Notes under the pieces: model-generated | What the model was told of the DNA's origin: nothing | Database searches by the model: none | Seen by the model: the letters and a program-made list of their open reading frames with translations, nothing else | Origin: an uncultured Lachnospiraceae bacterium | GTDB lineage: Bacteria > Bacillota > Clostridia > Lachnospirales > Lachnospiraceae | Direction: 5' to 3' | Assembly (NCBI GenBank): GCA_934401915.1 | Contig: CAKRSV010000014.1 | Span: 1 to 52,729 of the forward strand | Length of the DNA stretch: 52,729 nt | Made by a program: the position numbers and the translations under genes | Part shown: positions 7,906-16,343 of the stretch, piece by piece | Layout: each line of letters opens with the position of its first letter | How positions within the stretch are numbered: the first letter of the stretch is position 1

Positions 7906-8984
7906 TTTCCGTCTCCCTCTGCCTTGTCCCCGGTCTTTTCATAGGCCGAAAGGATCGCCTGGTAGATTCCCTCTGCGATCCGCTTCCGGTAGTCCTCGCG
8001 CTGCAAAAGCGCCTCCTCCTTCGCGTTGGTAAAATAGCCGACGCGCACGGCCGCCGCCGGAACGGTCGCCTCTCTCACGACTTCGTCCGTTTCCTGCGCC
8101 TGCGTAAGTCCTGCCGCCTTTCCGCTGATCGCCGTCACTACCTGTCTTTCCAGAATATCAGCCAGTTCCACGCTTCCGAAGTCCGGGATAAAATACCGGC
8201 TGTTGCACACCGTCTCCGTCCCGTACTGATCCGGGTCGTCGGAGACGCCCACCTCGATACGGATCAGCATATCCGCCTCTGCCAGACCGGCAAGCTGCAC
8301 GCGGTCCATCTCCTGCAGATCGCTGTCATCCATCCTTGTATAGTACACCTTGATATCGGTGTCATCCATCTTTTCCTTGAGTGCCCGCGCAATGCCCAAC
8401 GTGACGTTCTTCGCCATAAAGTTTCCATCCCGCGCGCCATAGTCTTTTCCGCCGTAAGCTGCATCGACGACCACGATCTTATCATAGACCTCCTTGGGCG
8501 AAAGGAACTGCATATACAGCATATTGTCGCGAAATACGCTCTGATACTCGTACAGCCCGGTCAGCTTGAAGCGAAGCGTGATCTGCGCCTCGTCCTCCTC
8601 AAAATGCCCGTCCAGCACCTGCTCCTGATTCCCGGTCACTGCGTTCTGTTCATAAAATCCTTTCAGTCCTCCCCGCTCCTGCGACCGGATGCTCACCCAG
8701 AGTTCCTGAACCATGTAGTGATTCTCCACGGTCACTTCCTCCGGCTTCACCGTCTTTGGCAGCGGAATACAGAAATACTCCGCGCTTCCGCCCGGCTCCA
8801 TAAGAACCGCATTTTCGCCAGTCATCTCCACCTCGTTTGTCTGCGCGCTCTGGACGACCTCGTCCTGCGCCACATCCGCCACCACGATAATTTTATTTGC
8901 CGCAAAGTACAGCATGGCGCTCATCGCCGCCAGCGTAAACAGGAGACTAAAGACCGCTGTCCTTCTGATCAATCCATCCTGCAT
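7902..8984 (-). CDS. Membrane-anchored, catalytically degenerate N-acetylmuramoyl-L-alanine amidase (Amidase_3 fold)
   Basis: The protein has 360 residues. Residues 9-29 form an N-terminal membrane anchor, 30-165 an extracytoplasmic region, and about 168-345 an Amidase_3-like domain. The family motif D-x-G-H-G-G-x-D-x-G-A is here DAAYGGKDYGA (174-184), so the zinc-binding His is Tyr177. The zinc-binding Glu is Ala191 (FMAKNVTL). The second His, normally in SIHxN, is Glu244 (LIRIEVG). The catalytic Glu before G-F-x-x-N is Arg314 (AVRVGYFTN). All four active-site residues are thus lost while the fold pattern is kept. I infer a peptidoglycan-binding or regulatory pseudoenzyme, not an active hydrolase. 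Lies between the rRNA methyltransferase (3-bp gap) and rdgB (4-bp overlap). Confidence 0.8.
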   Translation of the reverse strand: MQDGLIRRTAVFSLLFTLAAMSAMLYFAANKIIVVADVAQDEVVQSAQTNEVEMTGENAVLMEPGGSAEYFCIPLPKTVKPEEVTVENHYMVQELWVSIRSQERGGLKGFYEQNAVTGNQEQVLDGHFEEDEAQITLRFKLTGLYEYQSVFRDNMLYMQFLSPKEVYDKIVVVDAAYGGKDYGARDGNFMAKNVTLGIARALKEKMDDTDIKVYYTRMDDSDLQEMDRVQLAGLAEADMLIRIEVGVSDDPDQYGTETVCNSRYFIPDFGSVELADILERQVVTAISGKAAGLTQAQETDEVVREATVPAAAVRVGYFTNAKEEALLQREDYRKRIAEGIYQAILSAYEKTGDKAEGDGK

Positions 8985-8987
8985 GAT

Positions 8988-10136
8988 CTATCTACCATTT
9001 CCCGGGGGCTTCGGCCCCATATATTGATAAAAATAGGTTTTCATCATTCCATTATATATTTTGCGGTTCTTGTCCGCCTTTCTGCCGATCGCCTTCTCCG
9101 CCTGATCGTACGCCGTGATCAGATACATCGACCAGCAGTCCAGCGCCGCATACCGCTCCCCGATCAACCGGTAAAGCGCCGGCAGATCCTTCTTATCCTC
9201 CAGCCGTTCGCCGTAGGGCGGATTGGTGATGAGAAAGCCATACTTTTTCGGGTGACACAGCTCTGCCACTCCTCTCCGCTGAAAATGGATCAGGTGATCT
9301 ACTCCCGCCAGCTTCGCGTTGGCGCGGGCGATCTGCACCATCTCATCGTCAATGTCATAGCCCTGGATATCTGTCTCCACCGTGTCATCGACAAGGGAAT
9401 CCGCCTCGTCCACCGCGCGATACCACGCTTTGCGCTCCACAAGATGCGGCCATTCTTCCGCCAGAAAGCTGCGGTTCATTCCCGGTGCGATATGCGCCGC
9501 CATCATAGCCGCCTCGATTGGGATCGTTCCGCTTCCGCAGAAAGGATCCACCAGGATCCGGTCCCCCTTCCACGGCGTCAGCATGATAAGCGCCGCCGCC
9601 AGATTTTCAGCGATCGGAGCCTTTGCCTTGAGCTTGCGATACCCTCTTTTATGTAAGGATTCCCCGGTCGTGTCCAGTCCGACCGTCACCTCATCCTTCA
9701 TCAGAAATACTCTGACCGGAAAAGATGCGCCGTCCTCGCGAAACCACTCTGTATGGTATTTTCCTTTGAGCCGCTCGACCATCGCCTTTTTCATGATCGA
9801 CTGGATATCCGACGGGCTGAACAGCCTACTCTTGATGCTCGCCGCCTTCGCAACCCAGAACTTTCCATTCTCCGGAATATAGTTTTCCCATGCGAGTGCC
9901 TTCGTCCCCTGAAACAGCTCCTCGAATGTCTCCGCATGGAAGCTGCCAACCTTGATCAGGATCCGCTCCGCGCTCCGCAAAAAGATATTCGCCCGGCAGA
10001 TGGCGCTCTCATCGCCTGCAAAGCAGACGCGCCCGTCCTCCACCGAGACGATCTCATAGCCAAGATCTGTAATTTCCCGTTTTAATACCGCCTCTAACCC
10101 AAAATGGCAGGGCACAATATACTCTAATTTTTCCAT
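8988..10136 (-). CDS. THUMP-domain class I RNA methyltransferase (RlmL/RlmK N-half type)
   Basis: The protein has 382 residues. The N-terminal THUMP/ferredoxin-like part starts MEKLEYIVPCHFGLEAV and is followed by a UPF0020 methyltransferase domain with ILVDPFCGSGTIPIEAA (SAM-binding region), QGYDIDDEMV and the N-P-P-Y motif in ITNPPYGERL, typical of N2-guanine RNA methylation (RlmL-like 23S m2G). The frame is open 26 codons further upstream, but the ATG at 10136 fits the family N-terminus and lies 6 nt after a -10 box, with no Shine-Dalgarno sequence, so the transcript is probably leaderless. First gene of the operon ending in rdgB and the phosphodiesterase. Confidence 0.9.
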   Translation of the reverse strand: MEKLEYIVPCHFGLEAVLKREITDLGYEIVSVEDGRVCFAGDESAICRANIFLRSAERILIKVGSFHAETFEELFQGTKALAWENYIPENGKFWVAKAASIKSRLFSPSDIQSIMKKAMVERLKGKYHTEWFREDGASFPVRVFLMKDEVTVGLDTTGESLHKRGYRKLKAKAPIAENLAAALIMLTPWKGDRILVDPFCGSGTIPIEAAMMAAHIAPGMNRSFLAEEWPHLVERKAWYRAVDEADSLVDDTVETDIQGYDIDDEMVQIARANAKLAGVDHLIHFQRRGVAELCHPKKYGFLITNPPYGERLEDKKDLPALYRLIGERYAALDCWSMYLITAYDQAEKAIGRKADKNRKIYNGMMKTYFYQYMGPKPPGNGR

Positions 10137-10142
10137 AGATTC

Positions 10143-10171
10143 ATTGTAAATTGTATCCCCGTCAGTGTCAA
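10143..10171 (-). promoter_or_regulatory. Promoter giving a leaderless mRNA
   Basis: TTGACA (10171-10166), exactly 17 bp, TACAAT (10148-10143), then six bases and the ATG at 10136. Transcription starting 7 nt after the -10 box begins at the A of the start codon. Confidence 0.7.
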
Positions 10172-10212
10172 TGTGCAGTTTTCCGCACGGGCGCGTGCAA
10201 TTTCCTAATAAC

Positions 10213-10241
10213 AAAAAGAAGGAGCATCTCTGCCCCTTCTC
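10213..10241 (-). terminator. Terminator behind the Asn/Gln-rich peptide gene
   Basis: A stem AGAAGG(A)GC/GC(C)CCTTCT with loop ATCTCT is followed on the minus strand by TTTTTG, 11 nt past the stop of the small peptide gene. Confidence 0.8.
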
Positions 10242-10251
10242 TTTGCATGGA

Positions 10252-10410
10252 TTAGTAATTCTTCTGGTTGTTCTGGGAATCCTTATCAGAACTGTTCTTT
10301 GTGCTGTTCTTAGAGCTGTTCTGGCTGCAGTTATTGTACTTGTCCTGCTGCTTCTCGTTCTGGTTGTTCTGGCTGTTCTGACTATTCTGGTTATAATCGT
10401 TTTTAGACAT
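10252..10410 (-). CDS. 52-residue Asn/Gln/Ser-rich small protein
   Basis: A short frame beginning MSKNDYNQNSQNSQN and ending SQNNQKNY. About half of the residues are Asn, Gln or Ser, with Lys next; it has one Cys and no hydrophobic segment. It has a strong ribosome site (AGGAGGT, about 7 nt spacing) and its own terminator, so it is very likely expressed. I do not recognise a named family. Such compositions occur in clostridial spore-associated or hydrophilic protective small proteins, but nothing here proves sporulation control. Two identical 12-bp repeats lie 80-138 bp upstream. Confidence 0.7.
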   Translation of the reverse strand: MSKNDYNQNSQNSQNNQNEKQQDKYNNCSQNSSKNSTKNSSDKDSQNNQKNY

Positions 10411-10489
10411 CTTCCATACCTCCTGCTTGTTTTTTGTTACAGGTATAGTATTAGAAGATTGTCTAAAACTTATTCATTTCGCCCATAGG

Positions 10490-10548
10490 ACTTTGGTACT
10501 AATTTTTTATGCAATATTACCAAAAGCCCGCAAGGTACTTTGGTACTA
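10490..10548. repeat. Pair of 12-bp direct repeats upstream of the small peptide
   Basis: ACTTTGGTACTA occurs at 10490-10501 and 10537-10548 (47 bp apart). The second copy extends to GGTACTTTGGTACTA, itself a tandem GGTACT. They sit in the AT-rich intergenic region upstream of the Asn/Gln-rich peptide and may bind a regulator; no convincing promoter is seen with them. Nothing else is recognised in 10411-10650. Confidence 0.5.
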
Positions 10549-10654
10549 TTTGGAGTTGCTTTTTTCAAAATAAAGCATATAATAATATTTGTAAGTGAGG
10601 ATACCCCTTCATTCTTCACTTGCAAACCCTTATATTAATATTTATACTCCCCTA

Positions 10655-10682
10655 AATAGACCATTTCCCCAAATGGTCTATT
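10655..10682. terminator. Perfect 12-bp hairpin overlapping the DUF1700 stop codon
   Basis: AATAGACCATTT and its complement are separated by CCCC. The tail TTTTCTTTG follows on the plus strand, while the minus strand has only TTAGGGG. It ends the DUF1700 mRNA (stop at 10680-10678 lies in the stem), with better terminator form on the opposite strand. Confidence 0.6.
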
Positions 10683-11142
10683 TTCTTTGTCCGATAAATT
10701 TCGTGATCGCTGTCACGGCAATTATCACCAGGATAAACGGCCAGAATACTGACAGCAGGGAGAACGCGATTCCAAACACCACGACGACCGCCGCCATCAC
10801 GATCAGCGCAATCGCCCAGCCAGGGATCCTTTTCACCTTCCCGGCGCTCCGCTCTTCCTCGTCTCTGTAGATATTGCCGTTTCCATCCTCCTCGACGGCA
10901 TCCTCATCGTATATCTGATTGACGCCCTCGCTGGCTCCCGCTCTCTTATTCGCCTCGATGATGCTCTTGGCAAGCAGACGTGGATCGCCGAGCATGTCAA
11001 GCACTTCCTCCTCCGCTTTTCCTTTCCGCACCTCACTATCGATGTATTCCTGATAATAGCGGACGTTTTCTGCCACCTGATAGCTTCCGAGTCCTCCTGC
11101 AAGGGTGCGCTGCAATTTATCGATAAATTCGTCACGGTTCAT
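10678..11142 (-). CDS. DUF1700 (HAAS-domain) membrane protein
   Basis: A 154-residue protein. Residues 1-65 are the helical DUF1700/HAAS motif (MNRDEFIDKLQRTL, EEVLDMLGDPRLLAKSIIEANK), followed by an acidic linker and two hydrophobic stretches (about residues 108-128 and 131-147) forming a C-terminal membrane hairpin. In many Firmicutes such proteins sit beside PadR regulators and DUF4097 proteins; neither is present here. Function is unknown, probably envelope-stress signalling or membrane scaffolding. Confidence 0.8.
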   Translation of the reverse strand: MNRDEFIDKLQRTLAGGLGSYQVAENVRYYQEYIDSEVRKGKAEEEVLDMLGDPRLLAKSIIEANKRAGASEGVNQIYDEDAVEEDGNGNIYRDEEERSAGKVKRIPGWAIALIVMAAVVVVFGIAFSLLSVFWPFILVIIAVTAITKFIGQRK

Positions 11143-11283
11143 ACCTCAACGTTCCTTTCCGTTCCCTGTACACTTTCCGCAGGCACTGTGCCCGTTACTT
11201 TGATTTTATCTTCTCACAAGCACCTATGATGGTCAAATAAAATTTTTCTTAAAATAAAGTGTGCGCATTTGTTTGAAAGAAAA

Positions 11284-11318
11284 TCAAAAAATCAGCACCG
11301 CCAGCCATGTGACGGTGC
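11284..11318 (-). terminator. Terminator of the sugar ABC operon
   Basis: A GCACCG/CGGTGC stem with a 13-nt loop is followed on the minus strand by TGATTTTTTG, about 38 bp past the last permease gene. Confidence 0.7.
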
Positions 11319-11355
11319 CAATCGTAACCCCATAGGAAATATGCTTAATTATCTC

Positions 11356-12231
11356 TTATTCTTTCACACCGCCAAGTGCTACACCTGCGATAATATACTT
11401 GGAAAGAATGAAGTATACCACGAAAATCGGCATGATACATACAACCAGACCTACGTAGATGATACCATGATCGGAACGGAATCTCTCACCTCTCATCATC
11501 TGCACGAACATCGGCAGCGTATACTTCTTCTGGGAAGAAAGCAGCATGGAAGGCGTATAGAAGTTATTCCACGATGCGATAAATGCGAAGATACACTGTG
11601 TTGCAACCGCAGGTTTCATCAGAGGCATCGCGATCGTATTGAAAGTGTGGAACTCCCTGGAGCCATCGATTCTGGCTGCATCCACGATCTCAAGCGGCAG
11701 TGCGCTCTGCATATACTGTCTCATAAAGAATACGGTAGCCGGTGTTGCGATCGCCGGAACGATCAGAGGCAGGTAGTTGTTGCCAAGTCCCAGACCATTC
11801 ATAAACCGGAAGAAACCGATCGAGGTTACCTGTGCCGGGATCATCATGATCGCCATGATGAAAGACCATGCAAAGGTAGAACCCTTGAACTTATACACCG
11901 TGACGCCATATGCTGTCATGGTTGAAAAATACACATTTAATATAGTAGAAAAAGCTGCAATCTGCAAACTGTTCGTCATGTATTTCCACAGCGGAACCTG
12001 CTCGCTACACTGATAGAGCAGCTTTGCCCAGTTCTCCATGAAATGTGTGGAGGGGATCAGCGATAAGCCCTGCTGGATATCCACACTCGCTCTGGTCGCA
12101 TTGACGATCATGATCCAGAAAGGGATCAGACTCAGGAAACACAGGAATATGCAGATAAAGTTTCTAAAAATCTTCGCTCCGAGAATTCTGGCATGTAATC
12201 CGCCTTCCGCTTCAACATTCTGTTTTGCCAT
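11356..12231 (-). CDS. Carbohydrate ABC transporter permease (MalG-type)
   Basis: A 291-residue inner-membrane permease with six predicted membrane segments and the EAA loop near VDAARIDGSREFHTFNTIAMPLMKP, which contacts the ATPase. It ends in the usual ALGGVKE of MalG-type subunits. Two bp after the MalF-type permease, it is the last gene of the LacI-regulated operon. The ATPase is not encoded here; such CUT1 systems in Firmicutes often share a distant MsmX-like ATPase. The divergent cellobiose phosphorylase makes cellobiose or cello-oligosaccharides the likely cargo (inference). Confidence 0.93.
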   Translation of the reverse strand: MAKQNVEAEGGLHARILGAKIFRNFICIFLCFLSLIPFWIMIVNATRASVDIQQGLSLIPSTHFMENWAKLLYQCSEQVPLWKYMTNSLQIAAFSTILNVYFSTMTAYGVTVYKFKGSTFAWSFIMAIMMIPAQVTSIGFFRFMNGLGLGNNYLPLIVPAIATPATVFFMRQYMQSALPLEIVDAARIDGSREFHTFNTIAMPLMKPAVATQCIFAFIASWNNFYTPSMLLSSQKKYTLPMFVQMMRGERFRSDHGIIYVGLVVCIMPIFVVYFILSKYIIAGVALGGVKE

Positions 12232-12233
12232 GA

Positions 12234-13241
12234 TTATTTAGCCCCCTTTCTTGCTTTCTGTGCCGCCTTGATCGCCTTCTTCTCCTTGATCGCATCCTTA
12301 TCTCTCATAATATAGAAGAGAATGACGCTGAAGATCAATGTGACAAGGAACAGGATCAGGGATGCCGCCGAAGCCTTACCCATCTGTCTGGATCCGGTGA
12401 AGGCCAGATCTCTTATGTACATCGTAAGGGTTCTCGTTGTATAATCCGGATCGCCGTAGCCGCTGCTTGTCAGCAGTTTCGGGATATCATACATCTGCAT
12501 ACCGCCGATTGCGGAGTTTACCAGGGTAAACAACAGGATCGGGCGAAGCAGAGGCAATGTTACGCTCTTGAAAATCTCCCAGCTGCTTGCGCCGTCCACT
12601 CTGGCCGCCTCAAACAGAGAAGGGCTGATACCCAGCACACCGGCTGTCAGCACGATCATCGTATTTCCATACCACATCCAGAAGTTGATGAAGGAGATGA
12701 TTCCTCTCGTCGCCCACTTGCTCTGGAAAAATTCAAACGGCTGGCTCAGGATTCCCCAGCTCACAAGCACCTGGTTGATCGGTCCGTTCGGGAAATCGAA
12801 CAGCTTGTAGAACAATACGGAAATCGTTGCTGCCGTGATGATATTCGGCATAAAGGTCAGGATCTTGTACGCTCCCTGCGCTTTCAGCTTCACTCTGGTA
12901 TCCGTAAACCATACCGCCAGCAGCAGTGCCAGCAGGATCTGCGGAAGGAAGTTCATCAGCCACATAAGGATCGTATTCCACAGCGCCTGAAATGTGTAGG
13001 TGTTAAACAGTGAGCCGTCATTTCCGACAAACACTGTCTTGAAGTTTGCCAGACCGTTGAAATACGGACCTACCTCCGTATTAAACATTGCATCTGTATA
13101 GTTCTCACAGAATGCAAGTCCGATCGTATAAATCAAAGGCCATAACTGAAATATTGCAAAGGCGATAAAGAAAGGAGCTATAAAGAAATAACCATAGCGG
13201 CTGTACTCTACCGTTTTGCTCTTACCATTTTTCTTTGCCAT
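12234..13241 (-). CDS. Carbohydrate ABC transporter permease (MalF-type)
   Basis: A 335-residue permease with six or more membrane segments and an EAA loop at SLFEAARVDGASSWEIFKSVTLPLLRP. I start it at 13241 (MAKKNGKSKTVEY), where AGAAGGA lies upstream; 26 extra upstream codons are open but lack a ribosome site and membrane-protein character. It partners the MalG-type permease 2 bp downstream. A strong hairpin in the 214-bp gap after the binding-protein gene probably sets lower expression of the permeases. Confidence 0.92.
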   Translation of the reverse strand: MAKKNGKSKTVEYSRYGYFFIAPFFIAFAIFQLWPLIYTIGLAFCENYTDAMFNTEVGPYFNGLANFKTVFVGNDGSLFNTYTFQALWNTILMWLMNFLPQILLALLLAVWFTDTRVKLKAQGAYKILTFMPNIITAATISVLFYKLFDFPNGPINQVLVSWGILSQPFEFFQSKWATRGIISFINFWMWYGNTMIVLTAGVLGISPSLFEAARVDGASSWEIFKSVTLPLLRPILLFTLVNSAIGGMQMYDIPKLLTSSGYGDPDYTTRTLTMYIRDLAFTGSRQMGKASAASLILFLVTLIFSVILFYIMRDKDAIKEKKAIKAAQKARKGAK

Positions 13242-13389
13242 CTTGCCACATCCTTCTCTTCTTATTTTTAAGAATTTGCGTGTTCCTCTGCCCCGGCCCG
13301 CGCCACAGGCATTTGACAACTCTCCTTCCGGAGCCCTCTCAAATAACTGTGTCGCGGTCCCCTATGCGATACGTTCTTTCTTTATAATA

Positions 13390-13417
13390 TCTGTACCGGC
13401 CATACAGCCGGTACAGA
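13390..13417 (-). promoter_or_regulatory. mRNA-processing/attenuating hairpin between binding protein and permeases
   Basis: A perfect 11-bp stem (TCTGTACCGGC and its complement, 6-nt loop) lies 38 bp after the binding-protein stop. It has no U-tract. Such stems usually stabilise the upstream part of an ABC operon mRNA so the binding protein is made in excess. Confidence 0.65.
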
Positions 13418-13455
13418 CATATAGAATTTGTATACTTGTCGATAACTTTTACAGA

Positions 13456-14877
13456 TTACTCTACAGTAACACCCGGATAAGCATCAGCTACAGCCTGCTT
13501 GAAGTCTGCGATTGCTGTGTCTTTATCCTTCTCGCCGTTAGCGTAAGCCTTAACCTGTGTATCAAGGAGCTCGTTAACCTTCTGGTCGTATGCACACATC
13601 CAGGATACGTCTACCTTGTCAGCAAGAGGAGAGAATACTGCGATGAAGTCCTGACCACCTAAGAAGTCATATGCTCCCTTTCCTGCGTCGGAAAGTGTCT
13701 TCATAGCTGTCTTGTTGTTTACATAGTCAAGTGTCTCTTCGCTCATCTTTGTCATGATGTCTGTGTCGCAGCAAAGTGCCTTCATGATCTGTCCAGCTAA
13801 AGCTGTATCAGAGCAGTTTGCTGTTGCGCCAAGCCATGTACCACCCCAGTAGTAAGGAGCCGGGCCCTGGCACATATTCCAAAGACCGTATGTACCTTCT
13901 CCTACAGCTTCGCCGCCGCAGTTAGCCTTGATTGTCCAGTGAAGGAACCATGTACATCCGAAGTAACCAAATACGGAATCGGTAGAAGGACCTGCATTCC
14001 ACTCGTCAGACCATGTAGTTGTCTTCTGTGTAAGGTCATCCTGCTCAAGTGCCTTGTAAACATCCATATACTCTTCCATTGCGGAATCCATATGGAATAC
14101 GCCGTCCTTGTCTACCCAAGGCTCAGACTTATTGGACATGAATGTGTTTACGATATCTCCGTCAGAAGAAAGGATTCTTGTTGCATCGTTGGATGCTGTC
14201 TTGATCTCCTTTGCAGTTGCAAGGAAGTCATCCCATGTGCTGATCTTTGCCTGCATCTCTTCCGGGCTCTTTACGCCAAGTAAGCTCTCAGCAAGGTCTG
14301 TTCTGTACATGAATGCACCAGGACAGGACTGCCAGGAAAGACCCTTCAGGGATCCGTCTCTCTGGTCGGTTGCGATCGTGATGGTGTAAGGATACATCTC
14401 AGCAAGATCTGCATCTGTGATACCAAGATCGGTAACCGGTAATGTGTAATCAGAGTTCGTGTACTTCATGATATAACCAGCCTCAAAAGCGATCATATCC
14501 GGATAGTCATCTGCATCCGGTGTCTGAAGCAGCTGATCGATCTTCTCCTGATAAATAGCAGAGTCACCAACGTTTACATACTCGATGCGGTCTGCGATCT
14601 CCGGATAAGCGTCTGTCACGAATTTCAGTCTTTCCTGTAACTCGGTGTTCCAGGAGTAGATGTAGAACTTATCTCCGGAAGCTGCTGTGTCTGCTGCTGC
14701 ATCCTCTGCAGGAGCTTCCTCTGCTGCTGCGTCATCTGCAGGAGCTTCCTCTGTTGTCTCAGCCGGTGCTGCATCGTCTGCCGGTGCTGCTGTGTCTGCG
14801 CTGTTGGAGCCGCATCCTACAAGTAAGCTGGCTACCATAGCTGTAGAAAGAAGTACGCTAACTACTTTTTTCTTCAT
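13456..14877 (-). CDS. Sugar-binding lipoprotein of a CUT1 ABC importer
   Basis: A 473-residue family 1 extracellular solute-binding protein. The lipoprotein signal MKKKVVSVLLSTAMVASLLVG ends at the lipidated Cys (LLVGC), followed by an Ala/Glu/Asp/Pro-rich linker (about residues 30-65) and then the binding domain from about DKFYIYSWNTE. The start at 14877 is chosen for GGGAGG 8 nt upstream and the proper signal peptide; 26 upstream codons are open. It is directly downstream of the LacI regulator and upstream of two permeases. Substrate probably cellobiose/cellodextrins from the linked GH94 enzyme (inference). Confidence 0.92.
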   Translation of the reverse strand: MKKKVVSVLLSTAMVASLLVGCGSNSADTAAPADDAAPAETTEEAPADDAAAEEAPAEDAAADTAASGDKFYIYSWNTELQERLKFVTDAYPEIADRIEYVNVGDSAIYQEKIDQLLQTPDADDYPDMIAFEAGYIMKYTNSDYTLPVTDLGITDADLAEMYPYTITIATDQRDGSLKGLSWQSCPGAFMYRTDLAESLLGVKSPEEMQAKISTWDDFLATAKEIKTASNDATRILSSDGDIVNTFMSNKSEPWVDKDGVFHMDSAMEEYMDVYKALEQDDLTQKTTTWSDEWNAGPSTDSVFGYFGCTWFLHWTIKANCGGEAVGEGTYGLWNMCQGPAPYYWGGTWLGATANCSDTALAGQIMKALCCDTDIMTKMSEETLDYVNNKTAMKTLSDAGKGAYDFLGGQDFIAVFSPLADKVDVSWMCAYDQKVNELLDTQVKAYANGEKDKDTAIADFKQAVADAYPGVTVE

Positions 14878-14979
14878 TTTAATTTCCTCCCTTTTCAGTG
14901 GTTGAGTCATACCTTCTGTATGACCGGTTGTTATATATAAAATGCTGAAGGGCATTTTATATCGCTTCTGGTGCGGCGG

Positions 14980-15993
14980 TCAGTTGATATCCGCCACAGA
15001 ATTTCCTTCGAAAACGTGTCCCTCTACAATGATCTGCTCGATCAGAGTCGTCTTGGGATGTTCGATCAGACTGATGAGCTTCTCCCCCGCTTTCTGTCCG
15101 AGCAGCTTTGTGTCCTGACAGAGCGTCGTAAGTGTCGGCTCAATGTGTCTCGCAAGCCGGATGCCATCGTAGCCTACCACCGATACATCTTCCGGGATCC
15201 GAAGTCCTCTTTCCCGGATCGCGTTGATCCCTCCGAATGCGGCGAAGTCGTCCGGATACAGGATACAGGTCGGCGGCTTCTCCAGACCTAACAATCTGAC
15301 CGTCTCCTCATAGGTTTTCTCCGTATCACGGTAAGGTGCGCTGCTTATGTATTCATCCGGTATCTCCAGTTCAAGCTGTGCCGCCGTCCGGTAGAAGGAA
15401 GCGAGTCGGCTCTGGGTTACCGCCGAATCTGCTCCATGGATATAAGCGACTCTTCTGTGTCCCTTCTTATATATATAAGTAAGAAGATCCTGCATGCCGT
15501 TGATATTGTCCGACATGATTGCGCACACATTGTTGAACAGGTGGTCAACTGTGATCGTTGGGATGTTGCTCCGGACCAGTTCCAGCACTTCCGGCGTGTA
15601 AAAGTTCGTACAGACGATCGCGATGCCGTCGAATCCGCGATACCTGCAATGCTCTAAGTAAGACAATCTTCCTTTCTTTGTCTTGCTGGCATTGATGAAG
15701 GTGATGTCATATCCTTTCTCCTCCACGGTGCGCTTCAGACTGTCCAGCACAAAAACGAAATAGTCATGGGTCAGACCGCTGTAGCCATCATCCGAGAACA
15801 GCACTCCGATATTGTAAGTTCTGTTCGTCTTGAGTGCTTTGGCTGCAGAATTGGGAAAATATCCCATCTCCTTCGCAACCTGTCTGATATGTGCTTTTGT
15901 ATCTGCTCCGATGTCATTGTGGTCGTTCAGCGCCTTACTGACTGTGGCTACCGAAACCCCACATGCCGCCGAAATGTCCTTCATGGAAACCAT
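14980..15993 (-). CDS. LacI family transcriptional regulator of the cellobiose locus
   Basis: The protein has 337 residues. Residues 4-50 form the LacI helix-turn-helix and hinge (MKDISAACGVSVATVSKALN, GYFPNSAAKAL), followed by a periplasmic-binding-like sugar effector domain (NIGVLFSDDGYSG, FDGIAIVCTN, PEDVSVVGYDGI). It most likely represses the transporter operon it leads and the divergent phosphorylase gene until a cello-sugar binds. The promoter 108-136 bp upstream overlaps at its start site with a 22-bp imperfect palindrome of LacI type, so it is autoregulated. GGGGAG precedes the start at 8 nt. Confidence 0.93.
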   Translation of the reverse strand: MVSMKDISAACGVSVATVSKALNDHNDIGADTKAHIRQVAKEMGYFPNSAAKALKTNRTYNIGVLFSDDGYSGLTHDYFVFVLDSLKRTVEEKGYDITFINASKTKKGRLSYLEHCRYRGFDGIAIVCTNFYTPEVLELVRSNIPTITVDHLFNNVCAIMSDNINGMQDLLTYIYKKGHRRVAYIHGADSAVTQSRLASFYRTAAQLELEIPDEYISSAPYRDTEKTYEETVRLLGLEKPPTCILYPDDFAAFGGINAIRERGLRIPEDVSVVGYDGIRLARHIEPTLTTLCQDTKLLGQKAGEKLISLIEHPKTTLIEQIIVEGHVFEGNSVADIN

Positions 15994-16071
15994 CTGGTAA
16001 GCTCCCCTCTAGTCTGGTTCTCGAAATCCTTTTCGTAAGGTTCGATCTCTGCTCACTGGTTGGATGAGCTC

Positions 16072-16129
16072 CGAAACCGCTTAATCGTTTTCGTGTTTTT
16101 AATATACATCACTTTTTCCTGTTTTGCAA
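16072..16129 (-). promoter_or_regulatory. Promoter and LacI-type operator of the regulator/transporter operon
   Basis: TTGCAA (16129-16124), 17 bp, TATATT (16106-16101). Directly downstream, over the expected transcription start, lies a 22-bp imperfect palindrome at 16072-16093 (CGAAACCGCTTAATCGTTTTCG, 18 of 22 positions symmetric), the classic place for repression. Confidence 0.7.
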
Positions 16130-16255
16130 TACAATTTTCATTTTTTTTGTGTAATAATTACAGTTTTGTGTATTCTCCACAGTTTTGCATAGGCGGTTTT
16201 TGCACTTTTGTACATAGTTTGTTCATATTTTCCTAATATTAGCGTCAAACTCCGG

Positions 16256-16269
16256 GTAAACGGTTTCGT
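16256..16269. promoter_or_regulatory. LacI/CcpA-type operator-like site
   Basis: GTAAACGGTTTCGT has the central C-G step and flanking A/T pattern of LacI-family or cre sites. It lies upstream of the phosphorylase promoter between the two divergent units and could be a CcpA site. Confidence 0.4.
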
Positions 16270-16343
16270 CAGCACCTAAATTATTTTAGTTTTAATTTAT
16301 TCTGGCCTTTTTCTTTTTGATTATATATTTTGTATGATACCTG

